Below are positions 43,311 through 51,229 of a stretch of DNA of 64,000 nt, piece after piece. The notes under the pieces were generated by a model, which saw nothing but the letters and a program-made list of their open reading frames with translations, was not told the origin of the DNA and did not search any database. The DNA lies in the NCBI GenBank assembly GCA_029259935.1, contig JAJDEH010000154.1, positions 1 through 64,000 on the forward strand. The letters are read 5' to 3'. Each line of letters starts with the position of its first letter. The stretch's first letter is position 1. The stretch is from Planctomycetota bacterium. Its GTDB lineage: Bacteria > Planctomycetota > Planctomycetia > Pirellulales > Pirellulaceae. The translations under genes and the position numbers were made by a program.

Positions 43311-45131
43311 ATGCGTGAGCCAGCTATTTACAATTCGTCGCTTCCAAATGCCTTCACTTTCCGTCCGTGTTGGGCGGCCGTTGGGATGGCAACGGTCATG
43401 GTTTCATTCATTTTCGCGACATCCGCCCGCGGGAAAGAAGATAGTCCGCCGAATGTCGTGCTTATCATGACCGACGACCAGGGCTGGGGCGACGTTCATT
43501 CCCACGGCAACGACCAGATTGACTCGCCGGTGCTCGATTCGTTGGCTTTGCAGGGTGCCCGGTTCGATCGCTTTTTCGTCTGCCCCGTTTGCGCGCCGAC
43601 GCGAGCCGGACTGCTGACGGGCCGCTATCATCTGCGGACCGCGACTCACGGCGTGACGCGCGGCGAAGAGAACATGCGGGCCGACGAGGTGACCGTCGCG
43701 GAAGTCTTCAAAAACGCCGGCTACACAACAGGTTGTTTTGGCAAGTGGCACAATGGAGCCCACTATCCCCATCATCCCAACGGACAGGGCTTCGACGAGT
43801 TTATCGGATTCTGCGCGGGACATTGGAATAACTATTTCGACACGCAGCTTGAGCACAATGGCCAACCGTTTCGATCCAAGGGTTACATCACCGATGTTCT
43901 CGTCGGCGCGGCGACGCGTTTTATCACCAAGAATCGGAAACGTCCCTTCTTTTGCTACGTGCCGCTGAACGCGCCCCACTCGCCTTGGCAAGTGCCCGAC
44001 AAATACTTCGACAAGTACAAGACGCAAGGCCTGGATGACAAAACCGCCTGCGCCTACGCCATGTGCGAAAACATTGACTTCAACATCGGGATTCTTTTGA
44101 AGAAGCTCGACGACTTGAAACTGGCCGACAACACGATCGTGATCTTCACGACCGATAATGGCCCCAATTCCAATCGGTACAACGGTGACATGAAAGGCCG
44201 CAAGGGAAGCGTGGACGAAGGCGGAGTTCGCGTGCCCTTGTTCGTTCGCTGGCCGAAACATATTCGAGCCGGATTGAAAGTGGATCCGATCGCCGCCAAC
44301 ATCGATATGCTGCCGACACTCGTCGACTTATGCGGTATTCCCACCGAGGAGTCGCTGCCCCCGACCGATGGCCGAAGTGTCGCGCCGTTGCTGTTGGAAC
44401 AGGATGTGAAGTGGGCGGATCGCGAACTGTTTACTTTTCGCCGGACGGGCGAACTGGGTGCCGTGCGGAATCAGCAGTGGCGTGCCGTTCTTCAACGCAA
44501 CAAGCAATGGGCGTTGTACGACATGGCCGCCGATCCGGGGCAAAAGAAAAACATCGCTGCTGATCAGCGGGCCGTTGTGAAAAGGCTGAGCGATTTGTAT
44601 CAGGCCAAGCTCAAGGACGTGTCAAAGGCTGGCTTTGAAACATTGCCGATCCAAGTGGGACATGACGAGCGACCGGCCGTCACCTTGCCCGGCCATGAAG
44701 CGTTCCTCGAGCCGTCGACGAAAAAGGGCATCAGTTATCTCGGACGGAACGGTTGGGCCAACGACTGGATCACGAACTGGACCGACACCGATGCCTATCC
44801 GTGGTGGGAAGTCGAAGTTGTCCAGGCCGGTAAATACAAAGTCGCTCTCAAATACGTTTGCTCGAAAGCAAATGTCGGTTCGCGGCTGCGAGTTGAAGTG
44901 GGTGGCAAGAGCGTTGAAGGTCGCATCGAAAAAGCGCATGATCCCCAGCCGATCCCCAGCCCGGACCGCGTGCCGCGAGGCGAAGTTTATGAAAAGACCT
45001 GGGCCACGCTCGAACTTGGCGAAGTGGAACTGCGGCCGGGCCGTACGCGACTGGCTGTGAAAGCACTCAGCAAACCGGGACCCCAGGTGGTCGATTTGAA
45101 AGCAGTTCAACTGCGGAAAGTTGTCGATTGA
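43311..45131 (+). CDS. Exported sulfatase
   Basis: The 606-residue protein has a signal-like segment (VGMATVMVSFIFATSARG) and a type I sulfatase domain. The C-A-P-T-R motif with C94 (VCPVCAPTRAGLLTG) is the site of formylglycine formation. Metal ligands are D55-D56 (IMTDDQGWG) and TTDNGPNSNRYNG. The C-terminal 140 residues look like a carbohydrate-binding beta-sandwich (WWEVEVVQAGKYKVALKY, LELGEVELRPG). Such enzymes remove sulfate from algal polysaccharides and planctomycetes have many. It needs a formylglycine-generating enzyme or anaerobic maturase, not present here. The next gene, a hydrolase, follows 12 bases later. Confidence 0.93.
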   Translation: MREPAIYNSSLPNAFTFRPCWAAVGMATVMVSFIFATSARGKEDSPPNVVLIMTDDQGWGDVHSHGNDQIDSPVLDSLALQGARFDRFFVCPVCAPTRAGLLTGRYHLRTATHGVTRGEENMRADEVTVAEVFKNAGYTTGCFGKWHNGAHYPHHPNGQGFDEFIGFCAGHWNNYFDTQLEHNGQPFRSKGYITDVLVGAATRFITKNRKRPFFCYVPLNAPHSPWQVPDKYFDKYKTQGLDDKTACAYAMCENIDFNIGILLKKLDDLKLADNTIVIFTTDNGPNSNRYNGDMKGRKGSVDEGGVRVPLFVRWPKHIRAGLKVDPIAANIDMLPTLVDLCGIPTEESLPPTDGRSVAPLLLEQDVKWADRELFTFRRTGELGAVRNQQWRAVLQRNKQWALYDMAADPGQKKNIAADQRAVVKRLSDLYQAKLKDVSKAGFETLPIQVGHDERPAVTLPGHEAFLEPSTKKGISYLGRNGWANDWITNWTDTDAYPWWEVEVVQAGKYKVALKYVCSKANVGSRLRVEVGGKSVEGRIEKAHDPQPIPSPDRVPRGEVYEKTWATLELGEVELRPGRTRLAVKALSKPGPQVVDLKAVQLRKVVD

Positions 45132-45142
45132 ACGAGGTAACC

Positions 45143-46129
45143 ATGAAATCAGCTCTTCGCCAACGCGCGGTCCTAACACCCGTCTGTTTGGGTTTGCTGC
45201 TTGCGACTTTCGTTATGTCCGATTCGGCACGAGCCGGGGACCGCATCAAGGTGCTGATCGAAAGCACGATGGATCAAGCCAAGCAGCCATGCTACGTCGT
45301 TTTGCCGGGGAACTTCGATCCCGATGGCGATCCCGTGCCATTGTTGGTTTCGCTTCATTCGTGGAGTGCGAATCTGGAACAACGTCGTGAAACGCTGGAG
45401 GCCAAAGCCGAGGCCCGAGGCTGGATTTCCATTTTCCCGAATTTTCGCGGCCGCAACGACCACCCCGAAGCCTGTGGTTCTCTGCTGGCTCAGCAAGACA
45501 TCCTGGACGCCGTCGCCTGGGCTCAAAAAAAGTACCCGGTCGATGAAAAGCGAATTTATCTGATGGGCGTATCGGGCGGCGGACACATGACCATGTTGAT
45601 GGTCGGCCGTCATCCGCAAGTTTGGGCAGCGGCCAGCGCGTGGGTTGGCATCAGCGATCTGGCTGCCTGGCACAAACTGCACGACCAACGAAAGAGTCGT
45701 TACGCGCTGATGATGCGTGCCTGCTGCGGCGGCGCGCCCGGAGCAAGCGCGGAGGTCAACAAGCAATATCGCGATCGCTCGCCGATCAATTTCTTGCACC
45801 GCGCCGTCGACGTGCCGCTCGATATCGCCGCCGGCGTTCACGACGGCCACAAGGGATCGGTGCCCATCCATCATTCGCTGAACGCCTTCAACGCAATTGC
45901 CGGGGCCGCGAAAGCCGCGCCGATTACGGAGCAGGAAATCCAACAAATCAGCCGCCCCAACGGCCGTCTAAAATCGCCCCGGGCGAGCGACACCGTGAGC
46001 GATGATTCGTTCGGTCGCGCGATTTATCTGAGGCGATCGGCGGGAAAATCGCGCGTCACGATTTTCGAAGGCGGCCACGAAGGAATCGAAACAGCCGCCA
46101 TGGCTTGGCTAGAGCGACACTCGAAATGA
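45143..46129 (+). CDS. Secreted alpha/beta hydrolase
   Basis: The 328-residue protein has a signal peptide (VCLGLLLATFVMSDSARA). It is an alpha/beta-hydrolase: catalytic Ser S144 in GVSGGGHM, an oxyanion region at LLVSLHSWSAN, and a C-terminal His in EGGHEG. It resembles the PhaC/prolyl-oligopeptidase-like esterases of planctomycetes. The ATG at 45143 follows a GAGG ribosome site; a TTG at 45128 overlaps the sulfatase stop. Adjacent to a sulfatase, it may deacetylate or cleave the same polysaccharide, but this is inference. Confidence 0.82.
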   Translation: MKSALRQRAVLTPVCLGLLLATFVMSDSARAGDRIKVLIESTMDQAKQPCYVVLPGNFDPDGDPVPLLVSLHSWSANLEQRRETLEAKAEARGWISIFPNFRGRNDHPEACGSLLAQQDILDAVAWAQKKYPVDEKRIYLMGVSGGGHMTMLMVGRHPQVWAAASAWVGISDLAAWHKLHDQRKSRYALMMRACCGGAPGASAEVNKQYRDRSPINFLHRAVDVPLDIAAGVHDGHKGSVPIHHSLNAFNAIAGAAKAAPITEQEIQQISRPNGRLKSPRASDTVSDDSFGRAIYLRRSAGKSRVTIFEGGHEGIETAAMAWLERHSK

Positions 46130-46142
46130 TGCCCGTCGAGCG

Positions 46143-46294
46143 CTAGTATTTTGTCAGGACTTAGTTTTCGGGTGGCTGGGGTCGAGCGAAGCGAGCACCC
46201 AGGATTCGCGCTGGGGGCTCACGTTGTTCGACCCGGGCTCACGTTGTTCGACCCCAGCCACCCAGCCGAAAACCAAGCTGCGATGGAACGCTAG
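46143..46294. repeat. MITE-like palindromic element, copy 1
   Basis: The element starts CTAGTATTTTGTCAGGACTT and ends in GATGGAACGCTAG, ends that pair imperfectly in inverted orientation. Its interior has GGTGGCTGGGGTCGA paired with TCGACCCCAGCCACC, and the unit GGGCTCACGTTGTTCGACCC is duplicated. Very similar sequences occur at 58921-59051, and the same ends with a different interior at 54352-54488. It begins 14 bases after the hydrolase gene and has no transposase. Confidence 0.8.
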
Positions 46295-46305
46295 TTCGGG
46301 TCGTG

Positions 46306-46674
46306 TTAGCCGCAACCCCGCTCTTCTCCAACCGAGATTGCCAAGCCGTCCGGATCGAGATACTGGGCGAGTCGCACGCCGAACTCGTCCTTGGGCTCCT
46401 GAATACAGGGCACGTTGTTGTCGACCATCTTGGCATGAAACTGATCCAGGTTGGGAACACTCAAACCGGGTTGACATCGTCCCGCCACCGCTTGCGGATT
46501 GTCCTTTTCGGCGTGGGATCCGTCGCTGGCGTGCAGCGCGAGGGTCGCGCCGTCGGTGGCGAACTCGGTCCATTCCGGAGACTCGAACTTCAGCGGCAGC
46601 CCCAGCACATCTCGATAGAACGAAACCGCCCGATTCATATCGCTCACAAAAACAATCGCATAGGCTACGCGCAT
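46306..46674 (-). CDS. VOC/glyoxalase-fold protein
   Basis: The 122-residue protein is a two-module vicinal-oxygen-chelate protein: VFVSDMNRAVSFYRDVLGL and LEFEsp-like FESPEWTEFATDG in the first half, VPNLDQFHAKMVDNN and QYLDPDGLAISVGE in the second. The classic metal ligands of glyoxalase I are only partly visible, so it may be a ligand-binding member. It is convergent with the hydrolase gene and 190 bases from the sigma factor on its right. Function unknown. Confidence 0.8.
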   Translation of the reverse strand: MRVAYAIVFVSDMNRAVSFYRDVLGLPLKFESPEWTEFATDGATLALHASDGSHAEKDNPQAVAGRCQPGLSVPNLDQFHAKMVDNNVPCIQEPKDEFGVRLAQYLDPDGLAISVGEERGCG

Positions 46675-46861
46675 TGGAAACCTCCAGGAAACCGACTACC
46701 GGATAACTACCGGAATTCTAACAGGCCGGGAATTCGTCCGCGACGTTGCTCGTTCCTTGGCGACGGGAATACGCGTCCAGCCCGGCCGCTTCCACGTCTG
46801 AGGTAAAAAAAACAGAAAAATCTCGTCCAAACTTGCCGCATGTGCGTGTAAACAGATTGAT

Positions 46862-47428
46862 GTGACCACGACAAGCGACCACGAGCTGATGGCCCGGCTA
46901 GCGGCTGGCGACTCCGACGCCCTGGAGGCGATCGTTCGCCGTTGGGAAGCCGGCGTGGGACGAGTGCTGGCCCGGCTGACTCCGAATTCGACCGACGTGG
47001 ACGATTTGCGTCAAGAAGTTTTCTTACGCGTGTTGACCGCGGCCAGTCGCTACCGAGCCGACGGCCAGTTTTCCGCTTGGCTGTATCGCATCGTGATCAA
47101 CTTGGCCCGCGATGCCGCTCGGCGGCGACGGATTCGAAGCTGGCTGCCGCTGGGCGACCATCAGCCGGTAGACCGCAACGGCGCGCCGCGGCAAGCCTGC
47201 TCGCAGCGCGAAATGACCAAAGCTATCGAGCATGCGTTGGCCGCGTTGCCCGATCGGATGCGCGAGGTGCTTGTCCTGAAACATTATGCCGGATTGACGT
47301 TCGCGGAAATCGCCTCCGCACTGAAACAGCCCGCCAGCACGATTAAATCGAGAACCCAATCCGCACTCCGCCGCTTGCAAGCGGAACTTGCGCGGCGCGG
47401 AGTGGGCGAAGAGGAGTTGGAACCATGA
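46862..47428 (+). CDS. ECF-family RNA polymerase sigma factor
   Basis: The 188-residue protein has sigma region 2 (DVDDLRQEVFLRVLTAASRYRADGQ, in two blocks, then FSAWLYRIVINLARDAARRRR) and region 4 (LPDRMREVLVLKHYAGLTFAEIA, then QPASTIKSRTQSALRRL). It starts with GTG at 46862. Its stop overlaps the anti-sigma start as ATGA, a strong sign of coupling. ECF factors respond to envelope or stress signals. The anti-sigma and an exported cytochrome-like protein follow. Confidence 0.92.
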   Translation: MTTTSDHELMARLAAGDSDALEAIVRRWEAGVGRVLARLTPNSTDVDDLRQEVFLRVLTAASRYRADGQFSAWLYRIVINLARDAARRRRIRSWLPLGDHQPVDRNGAPRQACSQREMTKAIEHALAALPDRMREVLVLKHYAGLTFAEIASALKQPASTIKSRTQSALRRLQAELARRGVGEEELEP

Positions 47429-48099
47429 ACTGCGACGATATCAAACATCAACTGACAGAATTTGTTTACGACGAACTGCCGCCCGACGACCGCCGCGCCG
47501 TCGAGGCGCATCTGGCGAGTTGCCAGCCATGCCGGGATCAGGTGAAACAACTGCAAAACGGCCACGACCTGGTGGAAGCGGCCGCGAACGCCGCGCGAGA
47601 GCGCCAACTTGCGGAAATCGACGCCGCAGCCGTGGTCCGCCGCGCGGAACAGCGAACGCAGCTTAGCCGCCGCCGATGGCGCGGATTCGCGCTGTTGGCA
47701 ACAGCCGCCACCCTTCTCGTCGCGCTGATGAACTGGATGTCGCTACGTTTGGAAATTCACTCAACGCATCTCGTCGTCGGGTGGAGCCAGCCCGTGGAAA
47801 ACCAATCCGATCAGCCGGAAGACCCGAAGCTGGATGCACTGCGTGGGCAACTCGACAGTCACGACGCGCGGCTTGAAGAGTTCGATCAAATGATGCAACT
47901 CGCCTTGGCCGAGATCAAGAACGACAACGAGGAATTGGAGCCCGGACTGCTCGCATTTTGCATGCGTCTCGATCAACGATTGCGGCAGCAAGAGCAGCGC
48001 GGTGAACAGCGCTGGGAAACGACGAAACAATTGATTCGACATTGGCGCCCCGAGGACGTGGTCGCCTTGCAACCTTCTACCCCAGGAGCGGCAGAATGA
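47425..48099 (+). CDS. Anti-sigma factor with zinc finger
   Basis: The 224-residue protein starts with the zinc-finger motif of anti-sigma factors (zf-HC2): MNCDDIKHQLTEFVYDEL, then HLASCQPCRDQV. A helical linker leads to one membrane helix at about residues 89-105 (GFALLATAATLLVALMNWM). A coiled-coil periplasmic part follows. It would hold the preceding sigma factor at the membrane. Its stop overlaps the next gene's ATG as ATGA, so the three genes form one transcriptional and translational unit. Confidence 0.9.
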   Translation: MNCDDIKHQLTEFVYDELPPDDRRAVEAHLASCQPCRDQVKQLQNGHDLVEAAANAARERQLAEIDAAAVVRRAEQRTQLSRRRWRGFALLATAATLLVALMNWMSLRLEIHSTHLVVGWSQPVENQSDQPEDPKLDALRGQLDSHDARLEEFDQMMQLALAEIKNDNEELEPGLLAFCMRLDQRLRQQEQRGEQRWETTKQLIRHWRPEDVVALQPSTPGAAE

Positions 48100-49577
48100 A
48101 ACGTCTCACTTTACATGTGCTGTTTTTGACGCTGGCATTGGCCGCGGGCCGAGCCTTGGCTCAACCAGAAAGCAAAGCGGGCGGCAATGCCGGCCGGGAT
48201 GCCGACATCGCGGACGATATGCAAACCATGGCGACGATGCTGCAAGAGGATCTTCAGCAGTTGTTCGCGTTGAGTATGGATAATCCCCATTTCAAGTGGC
48301 ATCGCAGCGCGCCGGCTCCGGCGGTCGGCGTTCCCCTGGCGGAACACCTTCCTGGTCAGGGCGTGATCATCCAGATGCGCATTCCCCAGCCATTCGACGA
48401 GCAGGTCGCGGCCAAGAAACCCGCGGAACCGCCCGCTCGAATCTCACGCTGGGAAAGGACCGAGCGCAAGTTGCGGGGAGAAGCACCGCATAGGGATCTC
48501 GTCACGACTTCGTGCTTTGCTTGCCACGACAGGAGCCAAACCGCGCGAGGTGCCTGTCCGGAATTTCCGAAACAGCGGTTCACTGACTGTCGTTCGTGTC
48601 ACGCGGTCCCGGCCTGGCACACGCCCTCCGGTTCGGCCGTTTTGTGGCGGATAGGAAAGAAGAAGGAGATTACGCGGGCCGATTACTATCGGCTGCATGC
48701 CTACTTCAATCACGACGGACGAAAGCCGCCCACGCGCGCAGCCGTGACGAACCAAGTGGTGGATCTGTTGGCCAAAAACGGTCACAATTTCCGTCACCTT
48801 CAGCCCGACGAGAAAGTGACCATCTCGCTTTCCTACGTGCGTCCCACGAAAAAATCGGCCAACAAAGCGGGCGCCGCGCAGCCAAGTAACAACAAGCCGG
48901 CTGCTAGTCGAAACTCGCCGCCGCCCAACGGCGCGGCGCAGGCAGGTTCAAGCCCGCCCAGTCGAGAGTTGGCCGGCGACCTGCTGATGCAGCAACAGAA
49001 GTACGAACTTGCCCTCGAGTCCTACGAACGGGCGATCGCGACCGCGTCGAAAACCGGCGATCATTTCGACCACGCCGCCAACAAGCCGCCCGCCACATTG
49101 TTGCGGAAACTGAATGCCGCCTACGAAGCCTTGGGCCGCGGCGACGAAGGAAAGCGTCGCGTCATGGAGTTAGCGGGAGTAGCGGAAAAACAGAACAACC
49201 CCCAAGCGGTTGCCAAGAACCCGGTCGATCAGTTCGTCCTTGAGCAGTTGAAGAAGCGGGGATACCTAGCAGCCACGGCTGAATCTCGTGAGGTGCAAAT
49301 TCGGCGATTGACGATTGATCTGTTGGGACGCCTGCCGACGGCGAGCGAAGTGGGGGCATTTCTCGCGGATGAGTCGCCCCGTGCGTCGCGGGCGCTCGTT
49401 GCTCGCTTGCTCGGATCGCCCGACGATCGTCCAGCGCCCGTCCTGCGCCCGGGGCCGCCCAGCCGAATTACCATCTCGACAACCAAGTCGCAGTTGGACC
49501 TGATCGGCGGCGGAAAGATTTCGCGAGAAGACTTCGCGCAGTCGTTGACGATCCGCATCTTCGATTCACCACGCTAA
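48096..49577 (+). CDS. Exported protein with two c-type heme motifs, TPR-like segment and DUF1549-like end
   Basis: The 493-residue protein has a signal peptide (LHVLFLTLALAAGRALAQ). Two CxxCH heme-binding motifs follow at SCFACHDR and DCRSCHAV, so it is likely a c-type cytochrome. A low-complexity stretch then leads to TPR-like repeats (LLMQQQKYELALESYERAI). The C-terminal third (FVLEQLKKRGYLAA, RRLTIDLLGRLPTASEVGAFL) matches the start of DUF1549, normally a large planctomycete exported protein, but only about 100 residues of it remain. It follows the ECF/anti-sigma pair by a 4-base overlap. It may sense redox or a substrate for the sigma pathway. Confidence 0.75.
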   Translation: MKRLTLHVLFLTLALAAGRALAQPESKAGGNAGRDADIADDMQTMATMLQEDLQQLFALSMDNPHFKWHRSAPAPAVGVPLAEHLPGQGVIIQMRIPQPFDEQVAAKKPAEPPARISRWERTERKLRGEAPHRDLVTTSCFACHDRSQTARGACPEFPKQRFTDCRSCHAVPAWHTPSGSAVLWRIGKKKEITRADYYRLHAYFNHDGRKPPTRAAVTNQVVDLLAKNGHNFRHLQPDEKVTISLSYVRPTKKSANKAGAAQPSNNKPAASRNSPPPNGAAQAGSSPPSRELAGDLLMQQQKYELALESYERAIATASKTGDHFDHAANKPPATLLRKLNAAYEALGRGDEGKRRVMELAGVAEKQNNPQAVAKNPVDQFVLEQLKKRGYLAATAESREVQIRRLTIDLLGRLPTASEVGAFLADESPRASRALVARLLGSPDDRPAPVLRPGPPSRITISTTKSQLDLIGGGKISREDFAQSLTIRIFDSPR

Positions 49578-49599
49578 ACGGAAACTCGCTCACGCGGTG

Positions 49600-49935
49600 G
49601 TGTGCGGCAACTTTTTCTGGCGAGCTCGTGATGGACATCCGCAACGTGAGGAAAAGCCGTGAAAACGGCGACAGCATAGAGCCGCTGGCGTGAGCCGGCG
49701 GATAGTCAGTCGTAAAGAAGCGAGCCGCGAAAGCGGCGACAGCACAAAGAACGGTGCAACAAGTCGAACGGTGCAACAAGTCCGGAACTGCTGTCGCCGC
49801 TGTCGCGGCTAGGCGTGGGGCTTTCCTTGATCCATGGGCTGACGCCCATGGCTACATGCTGCCGCCGTTTTCACGGCTTTCAAAACGGCGGACCAATGGA
49901 CGCGGTTCGGTCGCGACATAAGTCTTCTTATGGGC
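49600..49935. repeat. Nested inverted-repeat element, copy 2
   Basis: This is the second copy of the element at 1281-1600. The outer arms are at 49656-49677 and 49856-49877, the inner arms at 49724-49744 and 49789-49809, each with one mismatch. A perfect 17-base tandem duplication of GAACGGTGCAACAAGTC (49749-49765 and 49766-49782) lies in the loop and is absent from copy 1. It occupies most of the 530-base gap between the cytochrome-like gene and the SUI1 gene. No coding potential is evident. Confidence 0.8.
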
Positions 49936-50107
49936 AGTTGTTATGCTCGCCATTAATTTTTGCCGCACACACGCGGTGCTTCCCTTTTGATCGCTCTTGA
50001 AGTTCCGTCCTTCCATGCCACGGCATGTTGGCTTATCTTGGCATCCCGTCGTCGTTGCCAAAACGGCAAAGGAGAGACTAGGAAAGAGCGTTCAAGCGAA
50101 CAACCTG

Positions 50108-50449
50108 ATGAGACTGTTTGAGGGAACCGAGTGGGATCGACCGCCCCGTTGTGATCAATGTGGCGAGCTGGAGGAAAGCTGCGTTTGCCCGCCACCGCCG
50201 AAGGAGTTCACCGCGCCCGAGAAGCAGACGGCCCGGCTGGCGGTGGAAAAACGCAAAAAGGGCAAGCTCGTTACCGTCGTGAGGGGTTTGCCGGCGGAAG
50301 AAAACGATCTGTCCGCGTTACTCGGCAGGCTCAAAGCTGCTTGCGGTGCCGGCGGCACGCAAAAGGAAGAACTTCTGGAAATCCAAGGCAGCCACTTGGA
50401 GCGTGTTCGTGAATTGCTCACGAAACTCGGCTACCGCGTTCGCGGCTAA
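50108..50449 (+). CDS. SUI1/YciH-type translation factor
   Basis: The 113-residue protein starts at the ATG at 50108. It has a small zinc-binding CDQCGELEESCVC segment, then the SUI1 fold: RKKGKLVTVVRGLPAEENDL, LGRLKAACGAGGTQKEELLEI and LLTKLGYRVRG. SUI1 (eIF1-like) proteins in bacteria influence start-codon selection. It lies 230 bases before infA, so translation-initiation genes are grouped here. The N-terminal frame extension to 49997 is rejected since it overlaps the repeat-adjacent region and lacks conservation signs. Confidence 0.86.
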   Translation: MRLFEGTEWDRPPRCDQCGELEESCVCPPPPKEFTAPEKQTARLAVEKRKKGKLVTVVRGLPAEENDLSALLGRLKAACGAGGTQKEELLEIQGSHLERVRELLTKLGYRVRG

Positions 50450-50679
50450 ATCGTCATGCGGCGGAGGGTCGGTGGCGTTTCAAGCTGCGAACAGTAGCAG
50501 GCCGTGCTTGCCCCGCCGTCATTGCCTGCCAACTCGACTCAAAAACCGTAAACTTTCTCGTTCGACCTGGATTTGGGGTTGACCAACCGGGTAGAATATC
50601 TTCTTTGCCTGTGTGATTTGGGAAAATCATCCAGGAAACGCATTGGTGAGTACATCAATAACCTTATTGGAGGGACTGA

Positions 50680-50901
50680 ATGGCGAATAAAGAAGAAGCA
50701 TTTGAAGTCGATGGAACAGTGACGCAGGCGCTGGCCAATACCCGGTTTCGCGTGGAATTGGAGACCGGCAACGAAGTTCTGGCCCACGTAGCTGGCCGGA
50801 TGCGGAAGCACTTTATCCGAATCGTTCCCGGCGATAAGGTCCGTGTCGAATTGTCGCCGTACGATTTGACCAAGGGCCGAATTGTCTACCGAGAACGGTA
50901 A
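50680..50901 (+). CDS. infA: Translation initiation factor IF-1
   Basis: The 73-residue protein is a clear IF-1: [59 protein letters not shown]. It has an OB fold and binds the 30S A site. A GGAGGG ribosome site lies eight bases ahead of the ATG. No ribosomal protein genes are adjacent, so this is an isolated copy. Confidence 0.97.
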   Translation: MANKEEAFEVDGTVTQALANTRFRVELETGNEVLAHVAGRMRKHFIRIVPGDKVRVELSPYDLTKGRIVYRER

Positions 50902-51229
50902 ACGGCGCTCCTCGGCGACTCTCGCCAAATCTCTGACTCATCCACCGGGCGGCTCGGGTTGCGCGCCTCGGTCCCGCCAAAACTCCCGCCTTTACAGCCA
51001 GCCGGGCGGTGTTTTCCGCGGCCAAAATCCATGCGGCATTACCTAGACGGTGGCCGATCAATCCTTTACGCTGGCGGTCGAAATTAAGCCTTTTTTTGCC
51101 CGTGAAACATAGGCCGCCAAGTCGGGGTATAAGCTTGGTTGACTGCCGCCTGGGCGGCAAGCGCGGCCTCGGCCGTTCCGACTGCTGGCTTCCGGCCAAT
51201 TGAATTTGTCACCATTAGGAGAAATCGTT
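50902..51229. other. Intergenic region between infA and a secreted unknown
   Basis: This 328-base gap shows no coding sequence. It holds a small hairpin (TGCCGCC pairing with GGCGGCA at about 51145-51160). The TAGGAG ribosome site at about 51216-51222 belongs to the next gene. I see no clear promoter or terminator. Confidence 0.5.
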
